From: DAOTXR01 sp034435375
GTDB lineage: Bacteria; Chloroflexota; Anaerolineae; Aggregatilineales; UBA3940
Assembly (NCBI GenBank): GCA_034435375.1
Contig: DAOTXR010000086.1
Span: forward strand, 1-64,000
Length of the DNA: 64,000 bases
Direction: 5' to 3'
Position 1 is the stretch's first letter. The number at the start of each line of letters is the position of its first letter. Made by a program: the position numbers and the translations under genes. The notes beneath the pieces were generated by a model that saw only the letters and a program-made list of their open reading frames with translations, was not told the DNA's origin and ran no database searches. Below are positions 25,256 through 34,100 of the stretch, in pieces.

Positions 25256-26101
25256 TCAGACATGGACCCAGCACACAGCCAGCACTCGCGGCCCAGTATG
25301 CACACCAATAGAGGGGCCGATCTCGCTGAACAGGAGGCGCTCTGGGTGCAGGATCGAGCATAATTCGTCGGCAAAGGGACGGGCCTCGTCCTCACACATA
25401 CCATGCGCCACACCCAGCCGCAGGCCAGGCTTTTGCCCGGCCCCTTCGATAACCATGTCGCGCATCAGAGCCAGGGAGCGGTGGCGAGTGCGGGCCTTGC
25501 TGTGACTCTCAACCACGCCGTTGACTAGGGTGAGGATCGGCCTGATGTCCAGCAGCGAGCCAAGCAGGTGTGCGGCGCGCCCGATGCGCCCTCCTTTGGC
25601 CAGATATTCGAGCGTATCGACGACAAAGAACACCTGCATGTTGTCGCGCATATGTCCCAGGCAGGCCAGGATGTCGTCAATTCCGGCCCCGTCTTGGGCC
25701 ATACATGCGGCTTCCCACACCATTAACCCCAGCGCCACCGACACCGAGCGCGAGTCAAAAATGCGGATTTTGGCGTCGGGAAACCCAGCCGCCGCTGCCC
25801 GGCACGAGCGCACTGTGCCGCTCACCTCGGCGCTGGGATGGATGCACAGGATGGGGGCGGTGGGGTCCTCCTCCACCAGACGCTTGAAGATCGGCAGAAA
25901 ATCGCCGATAGGGGGAGCGCTGGTCTTGGGCAGATCGGCAGCCGCCGCCTGCTTGGCATAGAACTGCTCCGGCGTCATCTCAAACGAGTCTAGGTAGGTC
26001 TCCTCGCCAAAATGGACGTATTGGGGGACCAGGGGGATGTCGAATTCGTCAAGGATGTGTTGAGGAAGGCTTGCAGTCGTATCGGTGACAAGTTTGATCA
26101 T
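25256..26101 (-). CDS. DegV-family fatty-acid-binding protein, copy 1
   Basis: A 281-aa cytosolic protein. The DegV/FakB pattern is complete: N-terminal IKLVTDTTASLP, the KTSAPPIGDF motif near residue 72 whose Thr-Ser contacts the lipid carboxylate, a central ALGLMVWEAACMAQDG helix region, YLAKGGRIGRAAHLLG near 155, and the C-terminal FSEIGPSIGVHTGPRVLAV. FakB proteins present fatty acids to the kinase FakA, which is not encoded in the window. GGAG precedes the ATG by 9 bases. It is the most downstream of three tandem paralogues. Confidence 0.9.
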   Translation of the reverse strand: MIKLVTDTTASLPQHILDEFDIPLVPQYVHFGEETYLDSFEMTPEQFYAKQAAAADLPKTSAPPIGDFLPIFKRLVEEDPTAPILCIHPSAEVSGTVRSCRAAAAGFPDAKIRIFDSRSVSVALGLMVWEAACMAQDGAGIDDILACLGHMRDNMQVFFVVDTLEYLAKGGRIGRAAHLLGSLLDIRPILTLVNGVVESHSKARTRHRSLALMRDMVIEGAGQKPGLRLGVAHGMCEDEARPFADELCSILHPERLLFSEIGPSIGVHTGPRVLAVCWVHV

Positions 26102-26211
26102 GAGGCTATTCTCCATAGAGATACACGGGAAGAAACCTGGCAGGGTAGCAATGGGGAAGCTCTCTACAGCCTCTCAGGCAGGCCAGCGGTGTTCAACTGA
26201 GGGGCAATGAT

Positions 26212-26232
26212 TGGGCTGCCGATGACAGCCCA
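26212..26232 (-). terminator. Possible terminator after DegV copy 2
   Basis: TGGGCTG and CAGCCCA form a 7-bp stem with a 7-nt loop, 13 bases beyond the stop of the second DegV gene. The following minus-strand bases (ATCATTG) are only weakly T-rich. Confidence 0.4.
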
Positions 26233-26244
26233 GCCTGGCAGCCG

Positions 26245-27099
26245 TCACTCCGGAGGCACATACCAGCACACGCCCAGCGCCCCTGGCCCGGTGTACACGC
26301 CCAGCGCCGGTCCCACCTCGGTGACGAGCAGCACTTCTAGGTTGTTCAGTCGCTCACGCAGGTCGTCGGCGAGCTTCTCGGCGTCGATCTGGCGGATAGC
26401 GTACCCAATCGCCATGCGCACATCGCGGGCACCCTCTCCAGCCTTGAACGCCAGGTTGCGCAGCGCCTCGAACGCCTGCGAGCGCGTGCGGAAGCGGGCA
26501 TACGCCTCCATCACGCCCTCTTTGACGGTAAGCACCGGTTTGATGTTGAGAAGCGAACCAATCACGTGCGCGGCCCGCCCAATGCGCCCTCCCCTGTAGA
26601 GATAATCGAGCGTGTCCAGCACAAAGTAAGTCTGGATGCGGTCGCGCATATCGCACAGACGCTCCATGATCCGGTCGATTGCCTCACCCAGGCTGGCCAT
26701 GATCGCCGCTTCACGCACCATCAGGGCCTGGGCAATCGAGAAAGCACGGGTGTCGAAGACAATGATCTTGGCGTTGGGGAAAGCGGCAGCCGCACGCTGA
26801 GCCGAGGTCACGGTGCCGCTGCCCGCGCCAGTGATGTGCAGCGACAGGATGGTTGCCTGGGGGTCCTCATCCAGAATCTCGCGATAGGCCCTCTCAAAAT
26901 CGTAAGGGGTAGGCTGGCTGGTCTTAGGAAAGCCTGCCCCGCCATCCAGACGGGCAATCACTTCTGAGGTGGTGATGTCCACCCCCTCGCGCAGCTCCTC
27001 GTCGCCAAAGATGACATAGGCTGGGACAAGCTTAATGCGGAACTTCTCAACGATCTCCGGCGGCAGGTTAGCATTAGTGTCTGTAACAATGCGAATCAC
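26245..27099 (-). CDS. DegV-family fatty-acid-binding protein, copy 2
   Basis: A 284-aa cytosolic protein with the same motif series as its neighbours: IRIVTDTNANLPPE at the start, KTSQPTPYDFE near residue 80, FSIAQALMVREAAIMA, YLYRGGRIGRAAHVIG near 165, and TEVGPALGVYTGPGALGVCWY at the end. The start is GTG with GGGAG about 11 bases upstream. It differs clearly from both neighbours along its length, so the triplication is old. Ligand preference may differ between copies: the lipid-cavity residues vary while the Thr-Ser motif is kept. Confidence 0.9.
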   Translation of the reverse strand: MIRIVTDTNANLPPEIVEKFRIKLVPAYVIFGDEELREGVDITTSEVIARLDGGAGFPKTSQPTPYDFERAYREILDEDPQATILSLHITGAGSGTVTSAQRAAAAFPNAKIIVFDTRAFSIAQALMVREAAIMASLGEAIDRIMERLCDMRDRIQTYFVLDTLDYLYRGGRIGRAAHVIGSLLNIKPVLTVKEGVMEAYARFRTRSQAFEALRNLAFKAGEGARDVRMAIGYAIRQIDAEKLADDLRERLNNLEVLLVTEVGPALGVYTGPGALGVCWYVPPE

Positions 27100-27302
27100 G
27101 GTTTTAGCAGCTCCCTGTGGCTCTCGCCTGTACCCGCCGGGAGACCAGGCGGCTAGGTCCGGCGTGCAGACAAGAGAAAGGCATCTATACTAGGTAGTTT
27201 ACCGCCTGTTGCCAGTTTGTTCCACACAAGTTTGAGCCTCGGCAGCAGCTACCCCGCAGAATCAGGTCAGGGCCGCTAGTGTGCCGCTCAGCAACCCCTC
27301 TC

Positions 27303-28154
27303 CTACCCTGCTGGGAAATACCACGTCACACCAATGGTGCCGGGTCCTACATAGGTCCCCAGCGTGGGGCCAACCTCTCCGAACAGAAACACCTCAGGAT
27401 GCAGGGCCGCGACCAGCTCGTCAGCAACTTGGCGGGCCTCAGCCTCACACGCGCCGTGCATCACGGCCAGATGGAGGCCGCGCACCCCGGCGGCATCCTG
27501 CAATACAAGGCTGCGCAACATGCCAATGGCGCGCGCACGCGATCGCTGGCGGCCATAGGCATCCACCGCGCCTTCCCGGATAAAGATGATGGGCTTCATG
27601 TCGAGCACGGTACCCAACAGGCGAGCGGCCCGCCCGATACGTCCCCCTTTGGCCAGGTAATCGAGCGTATCAAGTGTGGCATAGAAGCGCAACCGATCAC
27701 GCATGTCGCCTAGGCGGGCCAGAATGGCCTCGACGTTTTCACCACGACGGGCCATCTCCGCCGCCTGACGCACCATCAAGGCCTGCCCAAGCGTCACCGA
27801 GCGTGTGTCGAACAGGCGGATGTCGGCATCAGCGACACGCGCCGCTGCCTGCCGCGCCGAGGCCAGCGTGCCGCTCAATTGGGCAGAGATATGGAGCGAG
27901 ATGATCGTCACACCGGGATGATCGGTCAGAATCTTTCGGTACAGCGTCTCGAAGTCCTGCACCGACGGCTGGCTGGTCACAGGCAGTGTGGGTGAAGCGG
28001 CCAACCGCTTGAAGAACTCCGTCGAGGTGATGTCGATGTCCTCGCGCAGGGTCTCGTTGTCAAATGTGACGTAAGCCGGGATCACGGCGATCTCTAGGTC
28101 CCGCGCTACCTCAGGCGGCAGGTTAGCAATTGAGTCGGTGACGATCTTGATCAT
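27303..28154 (-). CDS. DegV-family fatty-acid-binding protein, copy 3
   Basis: A 283-aa cytosolic protein. IKIVTDSIANLPPEV opens the domain, VTSQPSVQDFE is the lipid-head-group motif near residue 78, YLAKGGRIGRAARLLG lies near 165, and FGEVGPTLGTYVGPGTIGVTWY ends it. The ATG at 28,154 begins at the domain and follows a G-rich SD region; the longer frame adds 12 unrelated residues. It is the first of the three tandem genes. Intergenic spaces of 203 and 143 bases between copies suggest each may have its own promoter rather than a tight operon. Confidence 0.9.
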   Translation of the reverse strand: MIKIVTDSIANLPPEVARDLEIAVIPAYVTFDNETLREDIDITSTEFFKRLAASPTLPVTSQPSVQDFETLYRKILTDHPGVTIISLHISAQLSGTLASARQAAARVADADIRLFDTRSVTLGQALMVRQAAEMARRGENVEAILARLGDMRDRLRFYATLDTLDYLAKGGRIGRAARLLGTVLDMKPIIFIREGAVDAYGRQRSRARAIGMLRSLVLQDAAGVRGLHLAVMHGACEAEARQVADELVAALHPEVFLFGEVGPTLGTYVGPGTIGVTWYFPAG

Positions 28155-28319
28155 GCCCGCTTCCCCCCCCACAAATTCAGACAGATCCACAGCTTATGCA
28201 CAATCATAACACATTTGCAGCATCGCTGTTGCTTTAGCAGGGTTATTGATCTAGGATTAGAGGGATTGTTGCTCTCCCGGTCAGGACTTTGCCAAGACGC
28301 ATTCGATGGCCTGTCGCCC

Positions 28320-28378
28320 AACCTCACCCCTGCCCTGTCGGTGGAAGAGGGAAGTCGAGCCAGCAAGACGAGGTGAGA
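28320..28378. repeat. Degenerate copy of the GCCTCACCCCC-type repeat
   Basis: ACCTCACCCCTGCCCTGTCG followed by GTGGAAGAGGGAAGTCGAGC and CAGCAAGACGAGGTGAG follows the order of the 12.4-kb repeat units (CCTCACCCC, GTGGAGAGGGGG, CGAGCGCCAGCGAGGTC, GGTGAGG), with internal deletions. It lies in the 298-base space between the divergent DegV copy 3 and the small membrane protein. The rest of that space shows no clear promoter pair. Confidence 0.45.
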
Positions 28379-28452
28379 TGGCGCTACACCCATCAAGACC
28401 ACATTGACTGAGTACTTAGGTTGCTCCAACACAAGAGAGGAGAATTTATCCC

Positions 28453-28959
28453 ATGAAGCTCGATACAAGCGCACTGCTGAAGGCAGGCGGGATCGGCGCT
28501 GCGGCAATGTTGGTTCTCACGCTGATGAGCCTGATCCCGATCGTGGGTTTCGTGTGCTGCTGTCTGCTCTACCTGGGCTTCGCCGGGGTAGGTGTGCTAT
28601 ATGGCGTGTTTGCCAAGCAGAGCGGCAGCCCGCTGGGCGCTGGGCCGGGCGCGCTGGGCGGCGCAGTTTCAGCAGCCATCGCCGGGTTGGTGCAGGGTAT
28701 CGTCAGCGGCGTAGCGACGCTGATCATGGCAGGCGCCGGCATGATGGCAAACTATCTCTCTCAAGTCGAGACGATGGGCTATGACATACCGCCAGAGTTA
28801 TATGACTTCTACGCCAGCTCGGCATTTGGGATCATCGCGGCGCTGTTTAGCATCTGCTGGGGAGTGATTATCGGCGCGATCCTGGGGGCCGTTGGCGGCG
28901 CGATCTACGGGGCTACGCAGCAAAGCTCCACACCGACGACTTCCATCAGCACCATGTAA
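28453..28959 (+). CDS. Small Gly/Ala-rich membrane protein
   Basis: A 168-aa protein with an N-terminal amphipathic segment, a double hydrophobic stretch around residues 12-55 containing CCC, a Gly/Ala-rich hydrophobic segment at 65-100 and another at 120-155, giving about four membrane helices. The C-terminal tail is Ser/Thr-rich. GAGAGGAGAA lies upstream of the ATG. Glycine-zipper-like spacing (AGAGMMA, GAILGAVGGAIYG) suggests tight helix packing or oligomerisation. No family with known function is recognised. Confidence 0.65.
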   Translation: MKLDTSALLKAGGIGAAAMLVLTLMSLIPIVGFVCCCLLYLGFAGVGVLYGVFAKQSGSPLGAGPGALGGAVSAAIAGLVQGIVSGVATLIMAGAGMMANYLSQVETMGYDIPPELYDFYASSAFGIIAALFSICWGVIIGAILGAVGGAIYGATQQSSTPTTSISTM

Positions 28960-28983
28960 CCCAAACGCAGGCATTCATCTGCA

Positions 28984-29013
28984 CAGGGGCGCAGCACAAC
29001 CACTGCGCCCCTG
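28984..29013. terminator. Strong hairpin between convergent genes
   Basis: CAGGGGCGCAG and CTGCGCCCCTG form a perfect 11-bp stem with an 8-nt loop, between the stops of the small membrane protein and the OsmC gene. Probable bidirectional terminator. Confidence 0.65.
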
Positions 29014-29028
29014 CCAGTCTGAGAAGGG

Positions 29029-29460
29029 CTACCCCTCAACGATCTCGAAGCTGGTCTCGATGGGCACCACCTGACGGAGCAGCCCTGCCACGGGACAATA
29101 CTTGGTCATCGATAGCTCAATGGCTCTGGCTACTGCTTCAGGCTCAACCCGGCTGCCGGTCACGATATAAGTCACCCAGATGCGCGTGTAGACCTTGGGG
29201 TGCTCCTCAGCCTTGTCCGCACGGACGTTCACGGTCAGGCTGGCGACCTCCTGGCGCTTCTTGCGCAGAATGCTGATCACATCCATGGCGGTACAGCCTC
29301 CCAGACTGACCAGCAGCAGCGACTGTGGACGCGCGCCCATACCCTGGCCTCCAAATTCCTCGGCAGCGTCCATCTGGACTGTGAAGGCATCAGGATAGGC
29401 ATAACCGACGAAGTGCATCCCGTCTTGCAGCACAACCTGGACCTCGTGAGATTCGCTCAT
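29029..29460 (-). CDS. OsmC/Ohr-family protein
   Basis: A 143-aa soluble protein. The two redox cysteines of the family are present in SLGGCTAMDVISILRKK (near residue 58) and KYCPVAGLL (near 123), which fits thiol-dependent peroxidase activity on organic hydroperoxides. The EVEP-type region is replaced by SRVEPEAVARAIELS, as in the YhfA-like OsmC branch. The ATG at 29,460 starts the domain; the longer frame overlaps the VanZ-like gene. A GGAGGAGG sequence lies about 13 bases upstream. The VanZ-like stop is 58 bases away in the same direction. Confidence 0.88.
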   Translation of the reverse strand: MSESHEVQVVLQDGMHFVGYAYPDAFTVQMDAAEEFGGQGMGARPQSLLLVSLGGCTAMDVISILRKKRQEVASLTVNVRADKAEEHPKVYTRIWVTYIVTGSRVEPEAVARAIELSMTKYCPVAGLLRQVVPIETSFEIVEG

Positions 29461-29518
29461 CGCTTGGATCGATCCTCCTCCCCAAGGGCATATCATCACA
29501 TCTTTGACAGACGATGGC

Positions 29519-29920
29519 TCACCTAGTAAGCTGCGGATGAGGGCGACGTAGCGCTCTCCAACGCAGCACAATCCACAGGCCCAAAACCGCCCCCATCACG
29601 TCGGTCGCTGCATCCAGCAGGCTATTGCCCAGGTACACACGCTCACGCAACACCGCCTGGAGCGCCTCCTGGCCAATGCCCACCCCCAGCGCCGCGCCAA
29701 ACAGCGTCATCCAGGAACGGTCAGGCCGGGCCGAGACACGCAGCGGCCAGGCTATCAGCATTCCCAACACGGCAAATCCCAGTGCATGGATCACGATGTG
29801 CCGCGCCTCGAACAGAACACGTGCTGCGCCGCCTGCTGGCGCGGCATCGACACCCGCCGTGAGCGCAGTAGCGACATACATCCCCAAGACCCACATGACC
29901 GCAGGCAGAAGTCGAATCAT
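29519..29920 (-). CDS. VanZ-like membrane protein
   Basis: A 133-aa protein with four hydrophobic segments. The arrangement resembles the VanZ family: a first helix, then ARHIVIHALGFAVLGMLIAW with the conserved basic/His pair at a membrane boundary, a third helix with GVGIGQEALQ, and a final stretch LLDAATDVMGAVLGLW. GAGGAGCC precedes the ATG. The frame stays open far upstream, but that part lies antisense to the GTPase gene and is not coding. TATAAT at 29,964-29,969 (minus strand) may be its -10, without a good -35. Function unknown beyond the family name. Confidence 0.75.
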   Translation of the reverse strand: MIRLLPAVMWVLGMYVATALTAGVDAAPAGGAARVLFEARHIVIHALGFAVLGMLIAWPLRVSARPDRSWMTLFGAALGVGIGQEALQAVLRERVYLGNSLLDAATDVMGAVLGLWIVLRWRALRRPHPQLTR

Positions 29921-30061
29921 GGCCTGGCTCCTCTTGGAATACCCACGGACCATCACACCTGCCATTATATAACCCCACCCGCACGGCTTGGCCTGCGATT
30001 GCACCATACGTTTTAGATGCAACTCCACCTGAAAGGCTTCGTTTTCCCTCCCCTCCCCGCA

Positions 30062-30090
30062 TTGTTCTGGCATCTGTTCTGTGCTAGACT
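30062..30090 (+). promoter_or_regulatory. Probable promoter of the GTPase/kinase operon
   Basis: TTGTTC (30,062-30,067) and TAGACT (30,085-30,090) are 17 bases apart, with TGC directly before the -10 (extended form). The predicted transcript starts near 30,097, about 29 bases before the GTPase ATG. Confidence 0.5.
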
Positions 30091-30125
30091 GTTGGCGAGA
30101 TGGATGTAGGAGAACAGGGCTGAGA

Positions 30126-31157
30126 ATGAACCTGCCCACCCGGCTGCGTGACACCCGCAACCTCCTTGAGACACTTGACCTCCGGCAAATGGAGGCCGCT
30201 GTTGCCCAAGAGGCCCGCGCCCAGCTCGTCATCATCGGGCCAGTGAACTCAGGCAAGTCAACATTGTTCAACCAGCTCAAGGGGCAGCAACTCTCACCTG
30301 TCTCCGCTGTGCCTGGCACCACCACCGATCTGATCAGCGAGCGGTTTGGGCCTTTCTGGTTGGTCGACACGCCCGGCCTGGATGAAGCACAGGGCAGCGC
30401 TCGCGCTCGGAAGGCGCTGGATGCCCTGGATCGTGCTGACGTGGTGGTGCTTGTGCTAGATGCCGCCGCCGGCCTCCGGCAGTCTGACGTCAACCTACAC
30501 CATCAGGTGCGTGCATTGGGGCTGAGCACGATCGTGGTGCTGAACAAGATCGACCTGATTAAGCGCGATCTCCGGCAGGTGATCCAAGACGCCGAGAGCA
30601 AAATTGGCGCACCTGTGATCCCGATCTCAGCGAAGAAGGGAACGAACATCGCCCAAGACCTGATCCCGGCCATCATTGACGCGCATCCACGCATGGCAGT
30701 GACTGTGGGGCGAGCGCTGCCGCGTTACCGGAAGGTGGCCGCAGGGCGCGTGATCCGCGAGTCAGCGCTGCTGGCCGCGGCGGTCGGCGCCGAGCCGGTG
30801 CCGGGTCTCGACATTCCCCTGCTGATCGCTGTACAGGTGCGGATGCTGCTGCGGCTGGCTGCCATCTACGGCGAAGATATGAGCGTGGGCCGAGCGCGCG
30901 AGTTGATCAGCGCCATCGCAGGGGGAATCCTCATCCGTTACGGCGCTCAGGAGCTGGTTAAGGTGATCCCTGGTCCCGGCTGGTTGATTGCAGGGGTGGC
31001 CGCTGCCACTGGGACGACGGCCCTGGGCAACGCCGCAGCCGCTTTCTTTGATGGCAAGCTCGCCCCAGATCAACTACGCACGCTGTACAGACGCATCCGA
31101 TGGCGGCGCCAAGCCAGACAAGAAGAGCTGATAGCCGAGCACGATGAAAGTGTCTGA
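30126..31157 (+). CDS. Membrane-associated GTPase with C-terminal DUF697-like domain
   Basis: A 343-aa protein. The N-terminal Era/TrmE-like G domain has all motifs: G1 GPVNSGKST (about residues 38-46), G2 Thr in VPGTTTD, G3 DTPG, G4 NKID, G5 SAKKG. After residue 190 comes a hydrophobic region with LLAAAVGAEPVPGLDIPLL and GPGWLIAGVAAATGTTALG, resembling the DUF697 domain that tethers such GTPases to membranes. The role is unknown; related proteins are linked to membrane or stress functions. Its last 14 bases overlap the start of the 1481-aa kinase gene, so the two are translationally coupled. That is unusual and suggests a joint function. Confidence 0.85.
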   Translation: MNLPTRLRDTRNLLETLDLRQMEAAVAQEARAQLVIIGPVNSGKSTLFNQLKGQQLSPVSAVPGTTTDLISERFGPFWLVDTPGLDEAQGSARARKALDALDRADVVVLVLDAAAGLRQSDVNLHHQVRALGLSTIVVLNKIDLIKRDLRQVIQDAESKIGAPVIPISAKKGTNIAQDLIPAIIDAHPRMAVTVGRALPRYRKVAAGRVIRESALLAAAVGAEPVPGLDIPLLIAVQVRMLLRLAAIYGEDMSVGRARELISAIAGGILIRYGAQELVKVIPGPGWLIAGVAAATGTTALGNAAAAFFDGKLAPDQLRTLYRRIRWRRQARQEELIAEHDESV

Positions 31158-34100
31158 ACTTTTCCTGTACCTGAGCGAGCGGTATAAGACCCGCACTCGC
31201 CTCCAGTTCAGCACAACCCAGCGCTTGCTGGCTATCGGGTTGTGGGTGCTGGCGACTGCTGTTGCCGTGATTCTTAACCGCGATTGGTACGCCATCGAAT
31301 GGGGCGAGGTCCTGTACTTCCTGACGCTTTACACGATCTCCGCCATCCTCTCAGTCCGGCTACGGATGGGGGCCTACATCGGGCTGGCCAACACCAGCCT
31401 GGTAGCGGCCACGTTGGTGATGGGCTATCAGCGCGCCTTGCTGCTCTCCCCCCTGATGGCGCTGATCCTCTTGCCGGTGGTGTTGGCGCTGAGCCTGTTC
31501 GTGGGCGGCCTGCGTCGTTATCAGAGCATCATCCTGTTTGAGTCTTTGTGGCATAGCGCCTCCCTGGCGATCAGCCTGCTGCCCAGCGGGTGGCTGTACG
31601 ATCAACTTGGTGGAGTGACCTACCCCACATTCATCAACGCCGCCCAGTTCGCGCTGGTGCTGCTTCTGATCACACTCATCTTCGCATTCGACACAGCGCT
31701 GCTCATGGTGTGGTTGGCGCTGAGCGGCGTCGGCCTGGGCAACTTCTGGCGTACCCACGGTTGGTCCTATACAGCCAGCGGCCTGCTGTTGACGTGTGTC
31801 TTTGCGCCGCTGATTGCCTCGCGCACCATTCTGCCGGAGCACCTGCGCGGTGTGGGAATAATTCCCTACGCGCTGGGTGCGCTGCTGCTGTATCGCATCA
31901 CCTGGGTACAGATCAAACTGACCGATCGTCTGGATGACCTGCACCTACTAAACAGCATCAGTCAGGCGCTCAACAGCACACTCGACTTTGAACGGCTGCT
32001 CCAGATCATCCAGGACCAAATCGGCAAACTCCTGGACACCTCGGGATTCTTTCTGGGGCTGATTGATGAGGCCAGGAGTTCACTGTACTTTCCGGTGCGC
32101 TACGAGGATGGCGAGCGCCTGCCGCCGATTAGTCGCCCATTCGCTAACGGTCTGGCCGAGCATATGATCCGCACCCGCAAACCCCTGCTGATCACTCACA
32201 ATGCATTGGCGGAAGTCGCACGTTTGGGTCTTGAACCAGCAGGCCGCCCGGCCAAGTGCTTTGCAGGCGTTCCGATCCTGGCCGGGGAGCGGGTCATCGG
32301 CGTGATGGGACTGCGCAGCTACCAGCAGGAATACGCCTACGACCTCGACGACCTACGTCTGTTGGAGACCATTGCGGCTTCAGGCGCAGTCGCCCTGCAG
32401 AATGCCCAGCTTTACCGGCAGAGCCAGCGCCAGGCGAGTGAACTCAGCTCACTCAATAAAGTCTCGGCCCTGGTGAGCACCAACCCACGCCTGGACGAAG
32501 TGATCGAAACCATCTGTCAGGTCGTGGTCGACGTGACGCAGTGCCAGAAATCGGCCATCTTCCTGCTCGACCCCGAAAGCAACCTATATCAGTTGGTCGG
32601 CAGTATTGGGTTAGGCGAGGAATATCGATCCCATCTGCACCAACTCGATTCCACAACATCCGACCATGCCCTGGTGTTGCGCACAAAACAGGCCTTCGTT
32701 GTCCACGACATCTCCACCGAGCCAGCTTTGCAAGCGCTGGAGAAGACACGACAGGCGCTGGCGGCAGACGGTGTGCGGTCGTTCATCGACGTGCCAATGC
32801 GCATCGGGGAGACTGTGATCGGATCCTTGACTGCCTACTACGACCAACCGCGCCACTTTGACCCTGCCGAGATCGAACTGCTGTCCACGCTGAGCGGTCA
32901 GGTTGCCATCGCCGTTGAGAATGCCCGGCTCTTCAACGATACGCGCACTCGCGCCCGCCAGATTGAGGTGCTGTATCAGACCGGGCGGGCCGTCAACGCT
33001 TCACTCTCGGTGCAAAACGTGCTCCACGCTGTCACGACCAGCCTGATCGGGGTGCTGGGCGTGGAGACATGCGCCACGCTCCTGGCCGAAGAGGGAGGCA
33101 GGGAACTGCGTACTGCCCTGTGGATGGTCCGCGAATACGATCGTGTCATCGAGCACACGGTCGATGGTGAGGCTTTCGCCATCGCCGACATGCCGCGTAC
33201 GGCGCGCGCCATCCGCGAAGAGGATGTGATCGTCCTGCAGCGCTCCGCTCTCAAACAAACCGAGGAGAAACAGCGACTGCTCGATCACTATGGGCTGCGA
33301 TCGGGCATAGGGCTTCCTCTGGCGATGCATGGGGAACTGATCGGACTGATCGTGTTGGGCAACCAGCGACTGCCGCGCTCGTTCGACCCAGAGACGCTCC
33401 GTCTGGCGCACGCCCTGGCCAATCAGGCTGCCATTGCCATCCAGAATGCCCGCCTGTTTGAGCGCACCGATGTGGCGCTGGCTCGCCGGCTGGATGAGAT
33501 TTCGGCGCTGGAGACCATCTCACAACGCATGACGCGCCGTCTGGACCTCCATGCCGTGATTGAGCAGGTGGTCAACGCAGCGGCAGGAGCCACCAACGCC
33601 GATCTGTGTGAGGTGGCGCTGCTTGACCCTCAGACCGATCTGTTGCACGTCATGGTGCGGCACGGGATGGCTGATCAGCGGGAGGAAGCCACCACCTGGG
33701 CAGCCAACCTCGGATTGACAGGTCGAAGCCTCCAAACAGGCGAGGCAGTACGGGTGGATGACGTGACTCAGGTGCCTGAATACCTGTGCATCCGTCCAGA
33801 TGTACGCTCAGAGATGGCCGTGCCGATCATCCTGGATGGCCAGCGGCTGGGCGTAATTAACCTGGAGAGCGTACAGCCGTCAGCCTTCGACGCTGACCAG
33901 GAACGGTTTGTGACCAGCCTCGCAGAGCACGCAGCTATTGCCATCCAGAATGCGCGGCTGTTCGAGGCTGTGCAGCAACGCGCCGTGGAGTTTCAGACCT
34001 TGCGGGCTATCGCGGTGGATTTGCTGTCCGAAGCTGACCTCCAGCACCGACTCCAGGTGATCGCCCGTGAGGCGCTCAAGCGTGCTCAGGCCCGCGATAT

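Noticed and set aside
28320..28378. CRISPR-like array at the repeat-rich intergenic sites
   Set aside because: There are only single degenerate or two tandem units without regular unique spacers, and no cas gene is present.
29921..30493. Upstream extension of the VanZ-like gene
   Set aside because: It lies antisense to the GTPase P-loop region and is Ser/Arg-rich; the ATG at 29,920 has a good SD and starts at the first helix.
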